Origin: Bradyrhizobium sp. 21
Lineage (GTDB): Bacteria > Pseudomonadota > Alphaproteobacteria > Rhizobiales > Xanthobacteraceae
NCBI RefSeq assembly: GCF_023073335.1
Contig: NZ_JADPJG010000006.1
Span: 198,402 to 239,716, forward strand
Reading direction: 5' to 3'
DNA length: 41,315 bases
Each line of letters starts with the position of its first letter. Within the stretch, counting starts at the first letter, position 1. The notes below the pieces were generated by a model that did no database searches, had not been told where the DNA came from, and was given only the letters and a program-made list of their open reading frames with translations. This document shows, piece by piece, positions 24,199 to 32,164 of this stretch. The position numbers were made by a program, and so were the translations under genes.

Positions 24199-25374
24199 CT
24201 AGCTCTCCACCGCGAACGTCAGCCCCGCATTCTCCCGCAGCCGCTTGATCAGCTTGTGCTGCATCGCCGCACCGGGCGTCCAGAGACCGGCCGGGACATC
24301 AGGCGTGTCGCGCAGCAGGCAGATCGCGCATTCGGAAATCATCTTGGCCGTCGACGCATAGCCGGGATCGAGATCGCCTTTCACGGCCGCACGAACCTGA
24401 CGGCCATCGGGCGCGATCGCGACATAGAGCAGGTCATAGCGACCATTGTCGCGCTCTTCCTTTGACGGTCCCTCGCCGGGCTTGAGCGCCTCAGGGCCGG
24501 TCTTCTCGCTGTTGGCGGCCATGACGAGCTTTGCGTTGGCCTGGCCTTCATCGCCTGCGCCGGTCAGCACCATCTCGTCGTAGACGAAGTCCCTGCCGTA
24601 CGGGAATCCCATCAGCATGTTGGAGCGATGGACATTGCGCGTGTTGAGGATCGCCATCGCGAACGGGGCCGACCAGGATTGCAGATCCTCCTCGAAGACA
24701 GGCTTGTTGCCGCGCGGCTGTTTCGGCCCCTCGAAGCCGGGCGTGAATGCGAAGGGGTCCTTGAGGATCGGCACGAGGCTGAGATCCTGCGCAACCGCTT
24801 CGAACGTGACCCTTGCGCTCGCCGAGGTGCCGCCGGAAAACTTCCAGCTGAGGGCGCGGACGCGTCCTTTGACGCGTGGCGCCGACATTCCGAACACGCG
24901 CCGCGCTTCCTCCTGCACGAAGAACGCACCGAGCTCGAACGGGATGGAATCGAAGCCGCAGGAGAACATGATGCGCGCGCCGCTCGCCTTCGCGGCCGCT
25001 TCGTGCCGGTCGATCATCTGCTTCAGCCAGATCGGCTCGCCACAGAGATCCATGTAGTCGGTGCCCGACGCGACGCAGGCGGCAAGCAGGTCGGACCCAT
25101 AAAGCTGGTAAGGGCCGACGGTGGTGACGACCAGCTTCGCCTGATCGACCATCGCGCGCAACGACGCAGGGTCGGCGGCGTCCGCGACGATGAGCGGCGT
25201 GCCAGCGGGTGCGCCGATCGCATCGCGAACGGAGGCGAGCTTGTCTTGGCTGCGTCCCGCCATCGCCCATGTCGGGGCCCCGTCACCGACGTAATGCGCG
25301 GCGAGATATTCGGCGACGAGTTGGCCGGTGTATCCCGTTGCGCCATAGACGACGATGTCGAACTTCGCGGGCAC
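24199..25374 (-). CDS. Saccharopine dehydrogenase-like NAD(P)-binding reductase (paralogue A)
   Basis: The protein has 391 residues. The N-terminal Rossmann fold starts KFDIVVYGATGYTGQLVAEY with GATGYTG as dinucleotide loop, then WAMAGRSQDKL, DAADPASLRAMVDQAKLVVT and TVGPYQLYGSDLLAACVASG. YMDLCGEPIWLKQMIDR and FSCGFDSIPFELGAFF are family signatures. Relatives include the trans-acting enoyl reductases of mycobacterial glycolipid synthesis and eukaryotic saccharopine dehydrogenase-like oxidoreductases, so an NADPH-dependent double-bond reduction is a fair guess. It is the second of two tandem paralogues, 13 bases after the first. By eye about three quarters of residues agree. Differences gather around residues 190-230, perhaps the substrate pocket. 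Confidence 0.9.
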   Translation of the reverse strand: MPAKFDIVVYGATGYTGQLVAEYLAAHYVGDGAPTWAMAGRSQDKLASVRDAIGAPAGTPLIVADAADPASLRAMVDQAKLVVTTVGPYQLYGSDLLAACVASGTDYMDLCGEPIWLKQMIDRHEAAAKASGARIMFSCGFDSIPFELGAFFVQEEARRVFGMSAPRVKGRVRALSWKFSGGTSASARVTFEAVAQDLSLVPILKDPFAFTPGFEGPKQPRGNKPVFEEDLQSWSAPFAMAILNTRNVHRSNMLMGFPYGRDFVYDEMVLTGAGDEGQANAKLVMAANSEKTGPEALKPGEGPSKEERDNGRYDLLYVAIAPDGRQVRAAVKGDLDPGYASTAKMISECAICLLRDTPDVPAGLWTPGAAMQHKLIKRLRENAGLTFAVES

Positions 25375-25387
25375 GGATCAGCGGGCC

Positions 25388-26566
25388 TTATGCTTCAACT
25401 GCGAACGTCAGCCCCGCATTGTCCCGCAGCCGCTTGATCAGTCTGTGCTGCATCGCTGCGCCGGGCGTCCAGAAGCCGGCGGCGACGTCCGTCGTGTCAC
25501 GCAGCATGCAGATCGCGCATTCCGAGATCATCTTCGAGGTCGAGCCGTAGCCGGGATCGCGGTCGCCGGTGACGCCGGCGCGGACCATGCGGCCGTCAGG
25601 TGCGATCGCGACATAGAGCAGATCGAAGAGGCCGTTCTCGCGCTCTTCCTTCGACGGCCCCTCGCCGGGCTTCGGCGCGTCGGGGCCGGTCTTCGCGGCG
25701 TTTGCCGCCATCACGCGTTTGGCGTTGGCCTCGCCCTTCTCGCCGGGCCCGGTCAGAACCATCTCGTCGTAGACGAAGTCCTGACCGTAGGGAAATCCCA
25801 TCAGCATGTTGGAACGATGGACGTTGCGTGTGTTGATCAGCGCCATCATGAACGGCGCGGCCCAGGATTGCAGATCCTCCTCGAGCAGCGACCTGTTGCC
25901 CTTCGGCTGCTTCGGCCCGGTGAAGCCCGGCGTCAGCGCGAACGGGTCGTTCAGGATCGTGATGAGGCTGATGTCTTTGGCGACCGCATCGAACGTCGCC
26001 TTGGCGCTCGCAGCGGTGCCGCCTGACAGCGTGCCGCGCATGTCGCGCACGCGCCCCTTCACCCGCGCGGCGGGTGCGCCGAACACGCGTTTGGCCTCTT
26101 CCTGCACGAAGAACGTACCGAGCTCGAACGGCACGGAATCGAAGCCGCAGGAAAACACGATGCGCGCGCCGCTCGCCTTGGCCTCCGCCTCGTACTTGTC
26201 GATCATCTGCCGCATCCAGATCGGCTCGCCGCAGAGGTCGAAATAATCCGTGCCGGTGGCGACGCAGGCAGCTAACAGTTCCTCGCCATAGAACTGATAC
26301 GGGCCGACGGTGGTGATCACCGACATCGTCTGCTCCGCCATCGCCTTCAGCGAGGCAGCGTCCGACGCATCCGCGACAATCAGCGGCGTATTCCCGGGCG
26401 CGCCGACCGCATCGCGTACCGATTTCAGCTTGCCGAGGCTGCGGCCTGCCATCGCCCATTTGAGCGTCTTGTCGCTCTTATAATGCTGGGTCAGATATTC
26501 GGCGACGAGCTGACCGGTGAAACCGGTCGCACCGTAGACGATGATGTCGAATTTCGCAGAGCTCAT
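25388..26566 (-). CDS. Saccharopine dehydrogenase-like NAD(P)-binding reductase (paralogue B)
   Basis: The protein has 392 residues. It has the same domain order as paralogue A: KFDIIVYGATGFTGQLVAEY, WAMAGRSLGKLKSVRDAVG, TTVGPYQFYGEELLAACVAT, YFDLCGEPIWMRQMIDKYE and FSCGFDSVPFELGTFFVQEE. Both share the strongly kept HRSNMLMGFPYG and MISECAICMLRD segments. The duplication covers complete genes with the same C-terminus (LTFAVE). Paralogue B lies closest to the DUF169 gene (nine bases away), so the three are very likely one operon read from right to left. Since both copies keep the cofactor loop, both are probably active and have split substrates, but this is inference. Confidence 0.9.
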   Translation of the reverse strand: MSSAKFDIIVYGATGFTGQLVAEYLTQHYKSDKTLKWAMAGRSLGKLKSVRDAVGAPGNTPLIVADASDAASLKAMAEQTMSVITTVGPYQFYGEELLAACVATGTDYFDLCGEPIWMRQMIDKYEAEAKASGARIVFSCGFDSVPFELGTFFVQEEAKRVFGAPAARVKGRVRDMRGTLSGGTAASAKATFDAVAKDISLITILNDPFALTPGFTGPKQPKGNRSLLEEDLQSWAAPFMMALINTRNVHRSNMLMGFPYGQDFVYDEMVLTGPGEKGEANAKRVMAANAAKTGPDAPKPGEGPSKEERENGLFDLLYVAIAPDGRMVRAGVTGDRDPGYGSTSKMISECAICMLRDTTDVAAGFWTPGAAMQHRLIKRLRDNAGLTFAVEA

Positions 26567-26575
26567 GGTCGGCCT

Positions 26576-27358
26576 TTACTTCTTCGCGTAACTCACGCCC
26601 ATGCCGGCACGGACGTCGCTTTGAATACCATAGGGCGGGATCGGATAGCGCAGGCCGTTCTTGGCCAACGCCTTCATGCCCACAACCGCCTTGGCGAGAT
26701 GTTCCGGCTTCAGGGCCATCAGCATCTCCTCGTCGGGCACGCCGCCATAGCGCCGTTCGGCATAGCATGGCAAGGACAGGCTGGGCTCACCGCTTTTGAG
26801 CGCCCGTCCCCAGGAATCCGCGCACGCGGTCTCGCCGACCACACCCCATTCGAACTTCTTGTAGCCGGTATATTGCAGACCGTTGATCAGGATGATCATC
26901 TGTCCCGGCGTGGCGTAGACGAGGCAGATGTCGGGCGGATCGAGCCGGCCGCTGGCGAGCGGGCTGACCGCAAGCGCCTGGTACTGGCCGAACGGCACGA
27001 CGTCCAGCGCCTCCTGGCGCTTGCGCGCGTCCTCTGCCGTGCCGTGCCAGACCCCGACATAGTTTTCGCCGGCGAGCCATTTCTCGTCCTGCGGTGCAAG
27101 GCCGATCACCGCGCGGCATTGCGCGCCGACGAGATCCTCGCCGGTAATGCCGACGGTCCAGCCGAGCCGCGAGGCCATGCTGACGATCTGGTCGGTGGTG
27201 TGGATCGCATTCGGCCGCCGGATCTTTGGGATCGCCTCCATGTCCGCGGTGCGCGCGAACAGCTTCATGCCGATCACTGTGGTCTTCAGCCGCAGCAGGC
27301 TGTTGAGATCGGCGACGAGGCCGGCAAGATCGATGCTGCCTGCACTCTGCTGTTGCAT
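26576..27358 (-). CDS. DUF169 domain protein
   Basis: The protein has 260 residues that match the DUF169 pattern: a short helical start (LAGLVADLNSLLRLKTTVIG), MKLFARTADMEAIPKI, then VGITGEDLVGAQCRAVIGLA with a conserved Cys, and the later LVYATPGQMIILINGLQYTG and ADSWGRALKSGEPSLSLPCY. DUF169 proteins are found in bacteria and archaea, some with radical-SAM or CoA-dependent pathways. No reaction is established to my knowledge. There are no membrane segments. It leads a minus-strand group with the two reductase paralogues (nine and 13 bases between stops and starts), which argues for a shared pathway on an aromatic or CoA-linked compound. Confidence 0.85.
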   Translation of the reverse strand: MQQQSAGSIDLAGLVADLNSLLRLKTTVIGMKLFARTADMEAIPKIRRPNAIHTTDQIVSMASRLGWTVGITGEDLVGAQCRAVIGLAPQDEKWLAGENYVGVWHGTAEDARKRQEALDVVPFGQYQALAVSPLASGRLDPPDICLVYATPGQMIILINGLQYTGYKKFEWGVVGETACADSWGRALKSGEPSLSLPCYAERRYGGVPDEEMLMALKPEHLAKAVVGMKALAKNGLRYPIPPYGIQSDVRAGMGVSYAKK

Positions 27359-27427
27359 GGTGTTCCCTCCCGGCCGGCGATCACACGCCGTGCATTCTTG
27401 TTTTGCAGTCCTCGTTCTCGTCCTTTT

Positions 27428-28105
27428 CTAATCCTTGGCCGGCCCCGGCAGCAACTCGCCGGTGCGTCCCATGATACGATACGTCAAAAGACCGATCCAT
27501 TCGCGCACCGCCACGTCGGTCCTGGCAAGACCGTCCCCGCCGATGCGGGTGAACGTGAAGAGATCGTCACGCCCGCCCATGCGCCAGTCCACGGGATAGG
27601 CTTCGACGTCAAATCCGGCCTTGCGAAAGATCCCCATCGAGCGCGGCATGTGAAAGGCCGAGGTGACCAGGAGCCAGCGTTCGCCCGGCTTCGGCGACAC
27701 CAATGGCCTGGTGAAGATCGCATTCTCCCAGGTGTTGCGGGAATCGCGCTCGAGGATCAGGCGCTGCTTCGGGATGCCGAGACTCTCCAGGATCGGCAGG
27801 GAGTAGTCGGCCTCCCTGGACCCGGTTTCGACAAGGTTCGCAGTGCCTCCGGTGAAGACGATGCGCGCATTGGGATAGCGGCGCGCGAGCTCGGCCGGCG
27901 CAAACAGGCGATCGGCGGCGTGCGAAACCACCGGTGTGCGATGCGCCGCCGACAGATCGGTGTCGATGGAGCCGCCGAGCACGATGATGCCGTCGGGTGC
28001 GCCGCGGGCCGGGTCCCACGCCGGAAACCGCGCCTCCAGCGGATAGAGCAGCAGATTGCCGAGCGGCGAGAACGCGGCCAGCGCCAGCACGACCAGCGTG
28101 GTCAC
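27428..28105 (-). CDS. YdcF/ElyC-like DUF218 membrane protein
   Basis: From the first standard start, GTG 28103-28105, the protein has 225 residues. One hydrophobic helix (VVLALAAFSPLGNLLLYPLE) is followed by the DUF218 domain: PDGIIVLGGSIDTDLS, RIVFTGGTANLVETGS, ILERDSRNTWENAIFTRPLV, WLLVTSAFHMPRSMGIFRKA and FDVEAYPVDWRMG. Relatives such as ElyC and SanA act at the inner membrane in envelope integrity and polyprenyl carrier recycling. The frame stays open upstream and encodes a likely earlier helix (YFVLSKTLGTALLPINLLVE, then LGILSLLLLATRF) up to about 28231, but no ATG, GTG or TTG precedes it in frame. A CTG there would give 267 residues. A repeat lies just beyond. Confidence 0.85.
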   Translation of the reverse strand: MTTLVVLALAAFSPLGNLLLYPLEARFPAWDPARGAPDGIIVLGGSIDTDLSAAHRTPVVSHAADRLFAPAELARRYPNARIVFTGGTANLVETGSREADYSLPILESLGIPKQRLILERDSRNTWENAIFTRPLVSPKPGERWLLVTSAFHMPRSMGIFRKAGFDVEAYPVDWRMGGRDDLFTFTRIGGDGLARTDVAVREWIGLLTYRIMGRTGELLPGPAKD

Positions 28106-28252
28106 CGCGAGCTTGCGGCCGAGCGCGTAAAAGCGCGTCGCCAGTAGCAGCAGCGACAGGATTCCGAGCTCGACCAGGAGATTGATCGGCAGCAGCGCCG
28201 TGCCGAGGGTCTTGGAAAGAACGAAATACAGGGGAGCCTCGCTGGAATGATC

Positions 28253-28340
28253 GTGCCATGCGCGGGCTTGACCCGCCCGTCCATCTTCAGAAATCTTCTT
28301 GAAAGAGGATCGATCGCCCGGTCAAGTCCGGGCCCGATGA
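28253..28340. repeat. Interspersed repeat (GGGCTTGACCCGCCCGTCC type, copy 2)
   Basis: GCGGGCTTGACCCGC forms a hairpin at the left, and CCCGGTCAAGTCCGGG forms one at the right, joined by CATCTTCAGAAATCTTCTTG. It belongs to the same broad repeat type as 20752-20870 (GGCTTGACC core). It sits between the divergent YdcF-like and acetamidase genes and reaches to within about 20 bases of each likely coding end. Confidence 0.8.
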
Positions 28341-28359
28341 AACCGGACGGACAAGCGCC

Positions 28360-29301
28360 ATGACCCACCACCACCTGCATTCGAGCCCTGAAACCTGTCA
28401 TTGGGGCTTCTTCGAAGCTGCGCTCAAACCCGTCCTCACCGTCGCGAGCGGTGACGAGGTGACGGTCGACACCATCAGCGGCGGCCCGGACATGTTGCCC
28501 GACCGCGGCAAGTTTCACATTCCCCCGGAGATATTCGAGGTTCATGCCAGAAATGAGCGCATGCTGCCCGGCCATATCCTCACCGGCCCGATCGCGGTCG
28601 AGGGGGCCGAGCCCGGTGACGTGCTCGCGGTCGAGATCCTCGACGTCCAGCTCCGGCAGGATTGGGGCTGGAACATGATCAAGCCGCTGTCAGGCACCCT
28701 GCCCGACGATTTCCACGAGACGCGCATCCTGAACATCCCGCTCGACCGCTCGCGGATGGTCGGCCGCATGCCGTGGGGACTGGACCTGCCCCTCAAGCCG
28801 TTCTTCGGCGTGATGGGCGTCTCGCCGCCGCCGGCCTGGGGCCGCATCTCCTCGCTCGTTCCCCGCGCCATGGGCGGCAATCTCGACAACAAGGAGCTTG
28901 GCGCCGGTGCGACACTCTACCTGCCTGTATTCGTTCCCGGCGCGCTGTTCTCCTGCGGCGACGGCCATGGCGTGCAGGGCGACGGCGAGGTCTGCGTCAC
29001 CGCGATCGAGACCGCGCTCCAGGGCCGCTTCCGACTGACGCTGCGCAAGGATCTCAGGCTCGATTATCCCCGCGGCGAGACGCCGACGCACTACATGACC
29101 ATGGCGATGGACCCCGATCTCGACCAGTGCGTGGTGCGGGCGCTGCGCGACATGATCGTGCTGCTCGGCGAGAGGCGAAACCTGTCTCGCGAGGACGCCT
29201 ACACGCTGTGCAGCCTGGCGGCGGATCTGCGGGTGACCCAGACCGTCAACGGCTCCAAGGGCATCCATTGCATGATCGAAAAGGCGATCGTGCACGGCTG
29301 A
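28360..29301 (+). CDS. Acetamidase/formamidase family protein
   Basis: The protein has 313 residues that run through the complete FmdA_AmdA domain: HWGFFEAALKPVLTVASGDE, VEGAEPGDVLAVEILDVQLR, PFFGVMGVSPPPAWGRISSL, GGNLDNKELGAGATLYLPVF and ALFSCGDGHGVQGDGEVCVT, the last carrying conserved acidic and His residues of the family. Enzymes of this family release ammonia from formamide, acetamide or related small amides in the cytoplasm. The substrate is not clear from sequence. The His-rich start (MTHHHLHSS) is natural for relatives. There is no obvious transport partner nearby. A GC hairpin at 29338-29361 without T-run follows the gene. Confidence 0.92.
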   Translation: MTHHHLHSSPETCHWGFFEAALKPVLTVASGDEVTVDTISGGPDMLPDRGKFHIPPEIFEVHARNERMLPGHILTGPIAVEGAEPGDVLAVEILDVQLRQDWGWNMIKPLSGTLPDDFHETRILNIPLDRSRMVGRMPWGLDLPLKPFFGVMGVSPPPAWGRISSLVPRAMGGNLDNKELGAGATLYLPVFVPGALFSCGDGHGVQGDGEVCVTAIETALQGRFRLTLRKDLRLDYPRGETPTHYMTMAMDPDLDQCVVRALRDMIVLLGERRNLSREDAYTLCSLAADLRVTQTVNGSKGIHCMIEKAIVHG

Positions 29302-29500
29302 TCTCGGACCGCCCTTCCTGACCCGTCGATGCCACACCGCCGCCCGGTCGCTCGGGCGGCGTGCCGCGCCATGCCAACTTTCCCAGCGATTCCAATGGGC
29401 TGATGCACCGGCCTAATCCGGATTTGACTTCCGCCTCTAAACCTAAATAGAGTCTTAATCGTTACTTTTATGTACCCGAGTAAGAGGCTAGCGTTCGGCC

Positions 29501-29698
29501 ATGGCCACCGAAAAAGCCGAGACTGACCGCATTCCCGTAACCTTGGCGCTCTCGACCATCACCTATCTGGAGAAGCTGGTGAGACAGGGCACCCACGGCA
29601 CCAGCGTTCCCGGCGTCGCGCGTACATTGATCGAGGAAGGCATCCGTCTCGCCATCAAGGACGGACTTTTGTCGATTCGCGACAATGGCAGGACGTGA
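29501..29698 (+). CDS. 65-aa helical protein, possible ribbon-helix-helix-like
   Basis: The protein is short: MATEKAETDRIPVTLALSTI, then TYLEKLVRQG, SVPGVARTLIEEGIRLAIKD and GLLSIRDNGRT. The order of a strand (RIPVTLAL) followed by two helices, the second LIEEGIRLAI, recalls ribbon-helix-helix DNA-binding proteins, which act as dimers. That is an inference from pattern only. It lies 12 bases before the frame of the GcrA-family gene, so both are probably one transcript. The upstream region is AT-rich (TAATCGTTACTTTTATG), which could be its promoter. Confidence 0.7.
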   Translation: MATEKAETDRIPVTLALSTITYLEKLVRQGTHGTSVPGVARTLIEEGIRLAIKDGLLSIRDNGRT

Positions 29699-29710
29699 CG
29701 CGCGCCGAAC

Positions 29711-30337
29711 GTGAGGCGGACGGATCTCGAGAAGCGGATGGCCGACATCTGCAACCTGGGACCGCTACACATGCCTGTTCTCTCGCCGAATTCTTCACAG
29801 ACCAGTTCTTCGCAAACTCGTTCTTCAAAGACGTGTTCGTCAAAGACTTGCTCATCAAAGACTTGCTCATCAAAGACTTGGACCGACGACCGGATCGAGC
29901 TCCTGAAGCGGCACTTCGAGACCGGGCTCTCGTGCCGCGAGATCGCTGCCGACATCGGCGTCAGCCGCAATGCCGTGATCGGCAAGCTGTCCCGCCTGAA
30001 TCTGACGCGCGGCCGGACGATCGACGACCGCAAGGTTCATGACAGGGGTTTGGCGCCGGCGCGCGCGCCGCGGACCGTGCCGCGGCTGCAATACGAGATG
30101 CTCGCCACCATCTACGGCGAGACGGACGGGCCCCCGGTCACCGGCCCGATCGACGATGCCAATCGCTGCTCGCTGCTGGAGCTTGCTGAAAATCGCTGCC
30201 GCTGGCCGATCTCGACGCCTGGCGCGGACGATTTCTGCTTCTGCGGCAACTCCGCGCCTGACGGCCAGTCCTATTGCGCCGGCCACAGCCGCCTCGCCTA
30301 CCGGCCGAACTCCCGCGCGCGCGTCATGCGCGGCTGA
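29711..30337 (+). CDS. GcrA-family transcription regulator with minisatellite-coded N-terminal extension
   Basis: From GTG 29711 the frame gives 208 residues. GcrA proteins normally start at the helix-turn-helix. Here that begins at about residue 57 (TWTDDRIELLKRHFETGLSC, REIAADIGVSRNAVIGKLSR). The C-terminal part holds the typical Cys-rich end: RCSLLELAENRCRWPI, FCFCGN and YCAGHSRLAY. GcrA acts with sigma-70 RNA polymerase at methylated GANTC promoters and helps run the cell cycle in Caulobacter. The N-terminal about 55 residues hold a series of Ser-Ser-(Gln/Lys)-Thr-x repeats made by six 15-bp units (29789-29878). The true start could also be ATG 29738 or 29771, both upstream of the repeat. 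This may be a paralogue rather than the main GcrA. Confidence 0.85.
   Translation: MRRTDLEKRMADICNLGPLHMPVLSPNSSQTSSSQTRSSKTCSSKTCSSKTCSSKTWTDDRIELLKRHFETGLSCREIAADIGVSRNAVIGKLSRLNLTRGRTIDDRKVHDRGLAPARAPRTVPRLQYEMLATIYGETDGPPVTGPIDDANRCSLLELAENRCRWPISTPGADDFCFCGNSAPDGQSYCAGHSRLAYRPNSRARVMRG
29789..29878. repeat. 15-bp tandem repeat, six copies, coding in the GcrA-like gene
   Basis: Units begin at 29789, 29804, 29819, 29834, 29849 and 29864. The last two are identical (TGCTCATCAAAGACT), and the others become steadily more diverged towards the 5' end. Because 15 is a multiple of three, copy number can change without a frameshift, in steps of five residues. Confidence 0.93.
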
Positions 30338-30354
30338 GCAGTCCCAAAACGAAA

Positions 30355-30385
30355 AACCTCCGGCAGGGCATTGCCGGAGGTTTCT
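30355..30385 (+). terminator. Rho-independent terminator of the GcrA-like gene
   Basis: AACCTCCGGCA (30355-30365) pairs with TGCCGGAGGTT (30372-30382), then TTCTGG. The stem is 11 bp and the T-run short. An A-run (30352-30356) on the left also suits the other strand, so it may work in both directions towards the convergent porin gene. Confidence 0.75.
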
Positions 30386-30552
30386 GGAGGTTTAGCATCA
30401 AGTCAAGAGCCGCATCTTTCGAAATCGGCTAACGGCTATATAGCTTAGTAACTCAGGTAAGTAAATAAGTTGGGGGCCGATCAGATCGCATGGCTCGTCT
30501 TCGTCGTCCGCACGGGCTGCCGGATTTCCGCAAGTCCGCCTCGTAAACTCGT

Positions 30553-30583
30553 AAAAAAGCCCCGGCGGTGTCCCGCCGGGGCT
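30553..30583 (-). terminator. Rho-independent terminator of the porin gene
   Basis: On the minus strand AGCCCCGGCGG pairs with CCGCCGGGGCT around a 4-nt loop and is followed by a run of Ts (30553-30558 on the plus strand is AAAAAA). It lies 25 bases after the porin stop codon. It is the strongest terminator of the window. Confidence 0.95.
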
Positions 30584-30607
30584 GCGTCAGATCCGAAGAC
30601 CTCGAGC

Positions 30608-32164
30608 TTACCAGTTGCGCTGGGCGCGCACCAACAGGCTGTAGGTGTCCTGGTCCTTCATTTCGTACGTGGCCGCAGGCTTGGCAACGCTCGTGAGCGC
30701 CGGCGTCGTGATCACGCCCGAGTACTTCTGGTCGAGGTGGCTGTAGGTGAAGTCAGCCGAGAAGGTCAGGTTCTTGACCGGGGTCCAGCGGGTGATGACA
30801 CCGACCTGGCCGATGTTGAAGTCCGGGTTACAGGTGCCGGTCAGGGTCGCGAACGCGGCGCTGCCGCAGATCAGGCCCTTGGCCGTGCCGCTGTAGTTGA
30901 CCGCAGCCCACGCGCCGTACAGCGCCGTGTTCCAATACGGGCTCCAATTGTGGGTGTAGGCGCCACGGAAGCCGTAGGTCTTGGTCAGCTCGAGGCCGCC
31001 GCCGGGACCGAACACCGCGTCAGACACGCCGGCAAAGCCGATGCTCTGATACGCTGCGTTCGAGCTGCCGAACATCGAGTAGCTGGTTGCGGCCAGCGAC
31101 TGGAAGTTATAGCGGCTCGCGCCGTCGGTGTAGACGCCCGAGATGTTGATCACGTCGCCTGCGCCGGTCGGAATGTTCTTGATGGCGAGAGCGAGCTGAA
31201 CGGCCCAGCCCCACTTGTCTTCCGGGTGACCGGTGACTTCGGACGCGCCATAATAGCCGACGTGGTTGTCGTGCGCGGCAACCGACGCCTGGAACAGACC
31301 CCAGGCCTGGTCGACGCGGACCATGCCGACGAGGTCGGGAGACCGGGTGCCGCCGATGTCGTTCGAGCCGTAGGCGCCGCCGAGCACGCCCGTGGTGCTC
31401 ATACCCGCGGTGTTCCAGATGTTGGTCGTGAAGAACTGACTCTGGTCCTGCGCCGAGAACGCGGCCGTCACGCCCTGGCCGAAATCAGCCGTGTAGGTGA
31501 ACTGGGCGACGCCGTTGGTCGAGCCGCTGCCGCCGACCAGCTGGTCGAAGTTGTTGCCGGGGTAGTTGACCCAGGGCGCGTCGAACTGCGAGACGGCCTT
31601 ACCCATGGTGAAGCCGGCGAACTGGATGAAGGCGTAGTAGACGCCGAGCGCACCGCCCGAGATGTTGCCGTCGGTGGCGTTGACGTTGCCGCTGCCCGAG
31701 CCGACGAGGCCGGTGCCGGCCGCGTTGAGGCCGAGCGTGCCGCTGTACTGGGTGGCGCCCGTTCCCGAACCGGTGCCGACATAGTTGCCGCTCGTCCAGG
31801 TGAAGACCGCATCGAAATAGGTGCGGACCACGCCATACTCGGTGGCGGTGCGGGTGTCGATGTTGAGATCTTCACGAGCGCGCATCGAGTAGTAATTGGT
31901 GAGGCGGTTGTTCGCCGCGAACACGCCGTTGTACTGGGCGCTGTAGTTGCCGCCGGCGTTGAGCGCCACTTCGGCACGCAGATAGCCGCCCAGCTTGACG
32001 CAGGTGTCGCTGCCCGGGATGTAGTAGAAACCCGCGCCGTAGAGCGAGCAGACCTTCACGTACTCGACCGCCTTGGCCTTGACCGGAAGATCAGCCGCCT
32101 GGGCTCCACCGACGGCGATCAGACCCGCCGCAGTGCCGAGCAAAAGGCTCTTCACTACTTTCAT
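30608..32164 (-). CDS. Outer-membrane porin (Omp2b-type, porin_2 family)
   Basis: The protein has 518 residues. The signal peptide MKVVKSLLLGTAAGLIAVGG ends AQA before ADLPVKAKAVEYVKVCSLYG. The following AGFYYIPGSDTCVKLGGYLR is the two-Cys start typical of Rhizobiales porins. The barrel then alternates short strands and turns to a C-terminal DTYSLLVRAQRNW, an aromatic end recognised by the BAM machinery. A Gly/Ser/Thr/Asn-rich stretch at about residues 125-160 (STGSGTG-like and SGSGNVNATDG) is likely an outer loop. It should form a trimeric channel for small solutes. CTTGGAGG six bases before the ATG is a strong ribosome binding site. A strong terminator follows. A long leader of about 330 bases or a distal promoter lies upstream. 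Confidence 0.95.
   Translation of the reverse strand: MKVVKSLLLGTAAGLIAVGGAQAADLPVKAKAVEYVKVCSLYGAGFYYIPGSDTCVKLGGYLRAEVALNAGGNYSAQYNGVFAANNRLTNYYSMRAREDLNIDTRTATEYGVVRTYFDAVFTWTSGNYVGTGSGTGATQYSGTLGLNAAGTGLVGSGSGNVNATDGNISGGALGVYYAFIQFAGFTMGKAVSQFDAPWVNYPGNNFDQLVGGSGSTNGVAQFTYTADFGQGVTAAFSAQDQSQFFTTNIWNTAGMSTTGVLGGAYGSNDIGGTRSPDLVGMVRVDQAWGLFQASVAAHDNHVGYYGASEVTGHPEDKWGWAVQLALAIKNIPTGAGDVINISGVYTDGASRYNFQSLAATSYSMFGSSNAAYQSIGFAGVSDAVFGPGGGLELTKTYGFRGAYTHNWSPYWNTALYGAWAAVNYSGTAKGLICGSAAFATLTGTCNPDFNIGQVGVITRWTPVKNLTFSADFTYSHLDQKYSGVITTPALTSVAKPAATYEMKDQDTYSLLVRAQRNW

Noticed and set aside
29789..29878. CRISPR array
   Set aside because: The 15-bp units are contiguous, with no spacers, and lie in a coding frame.
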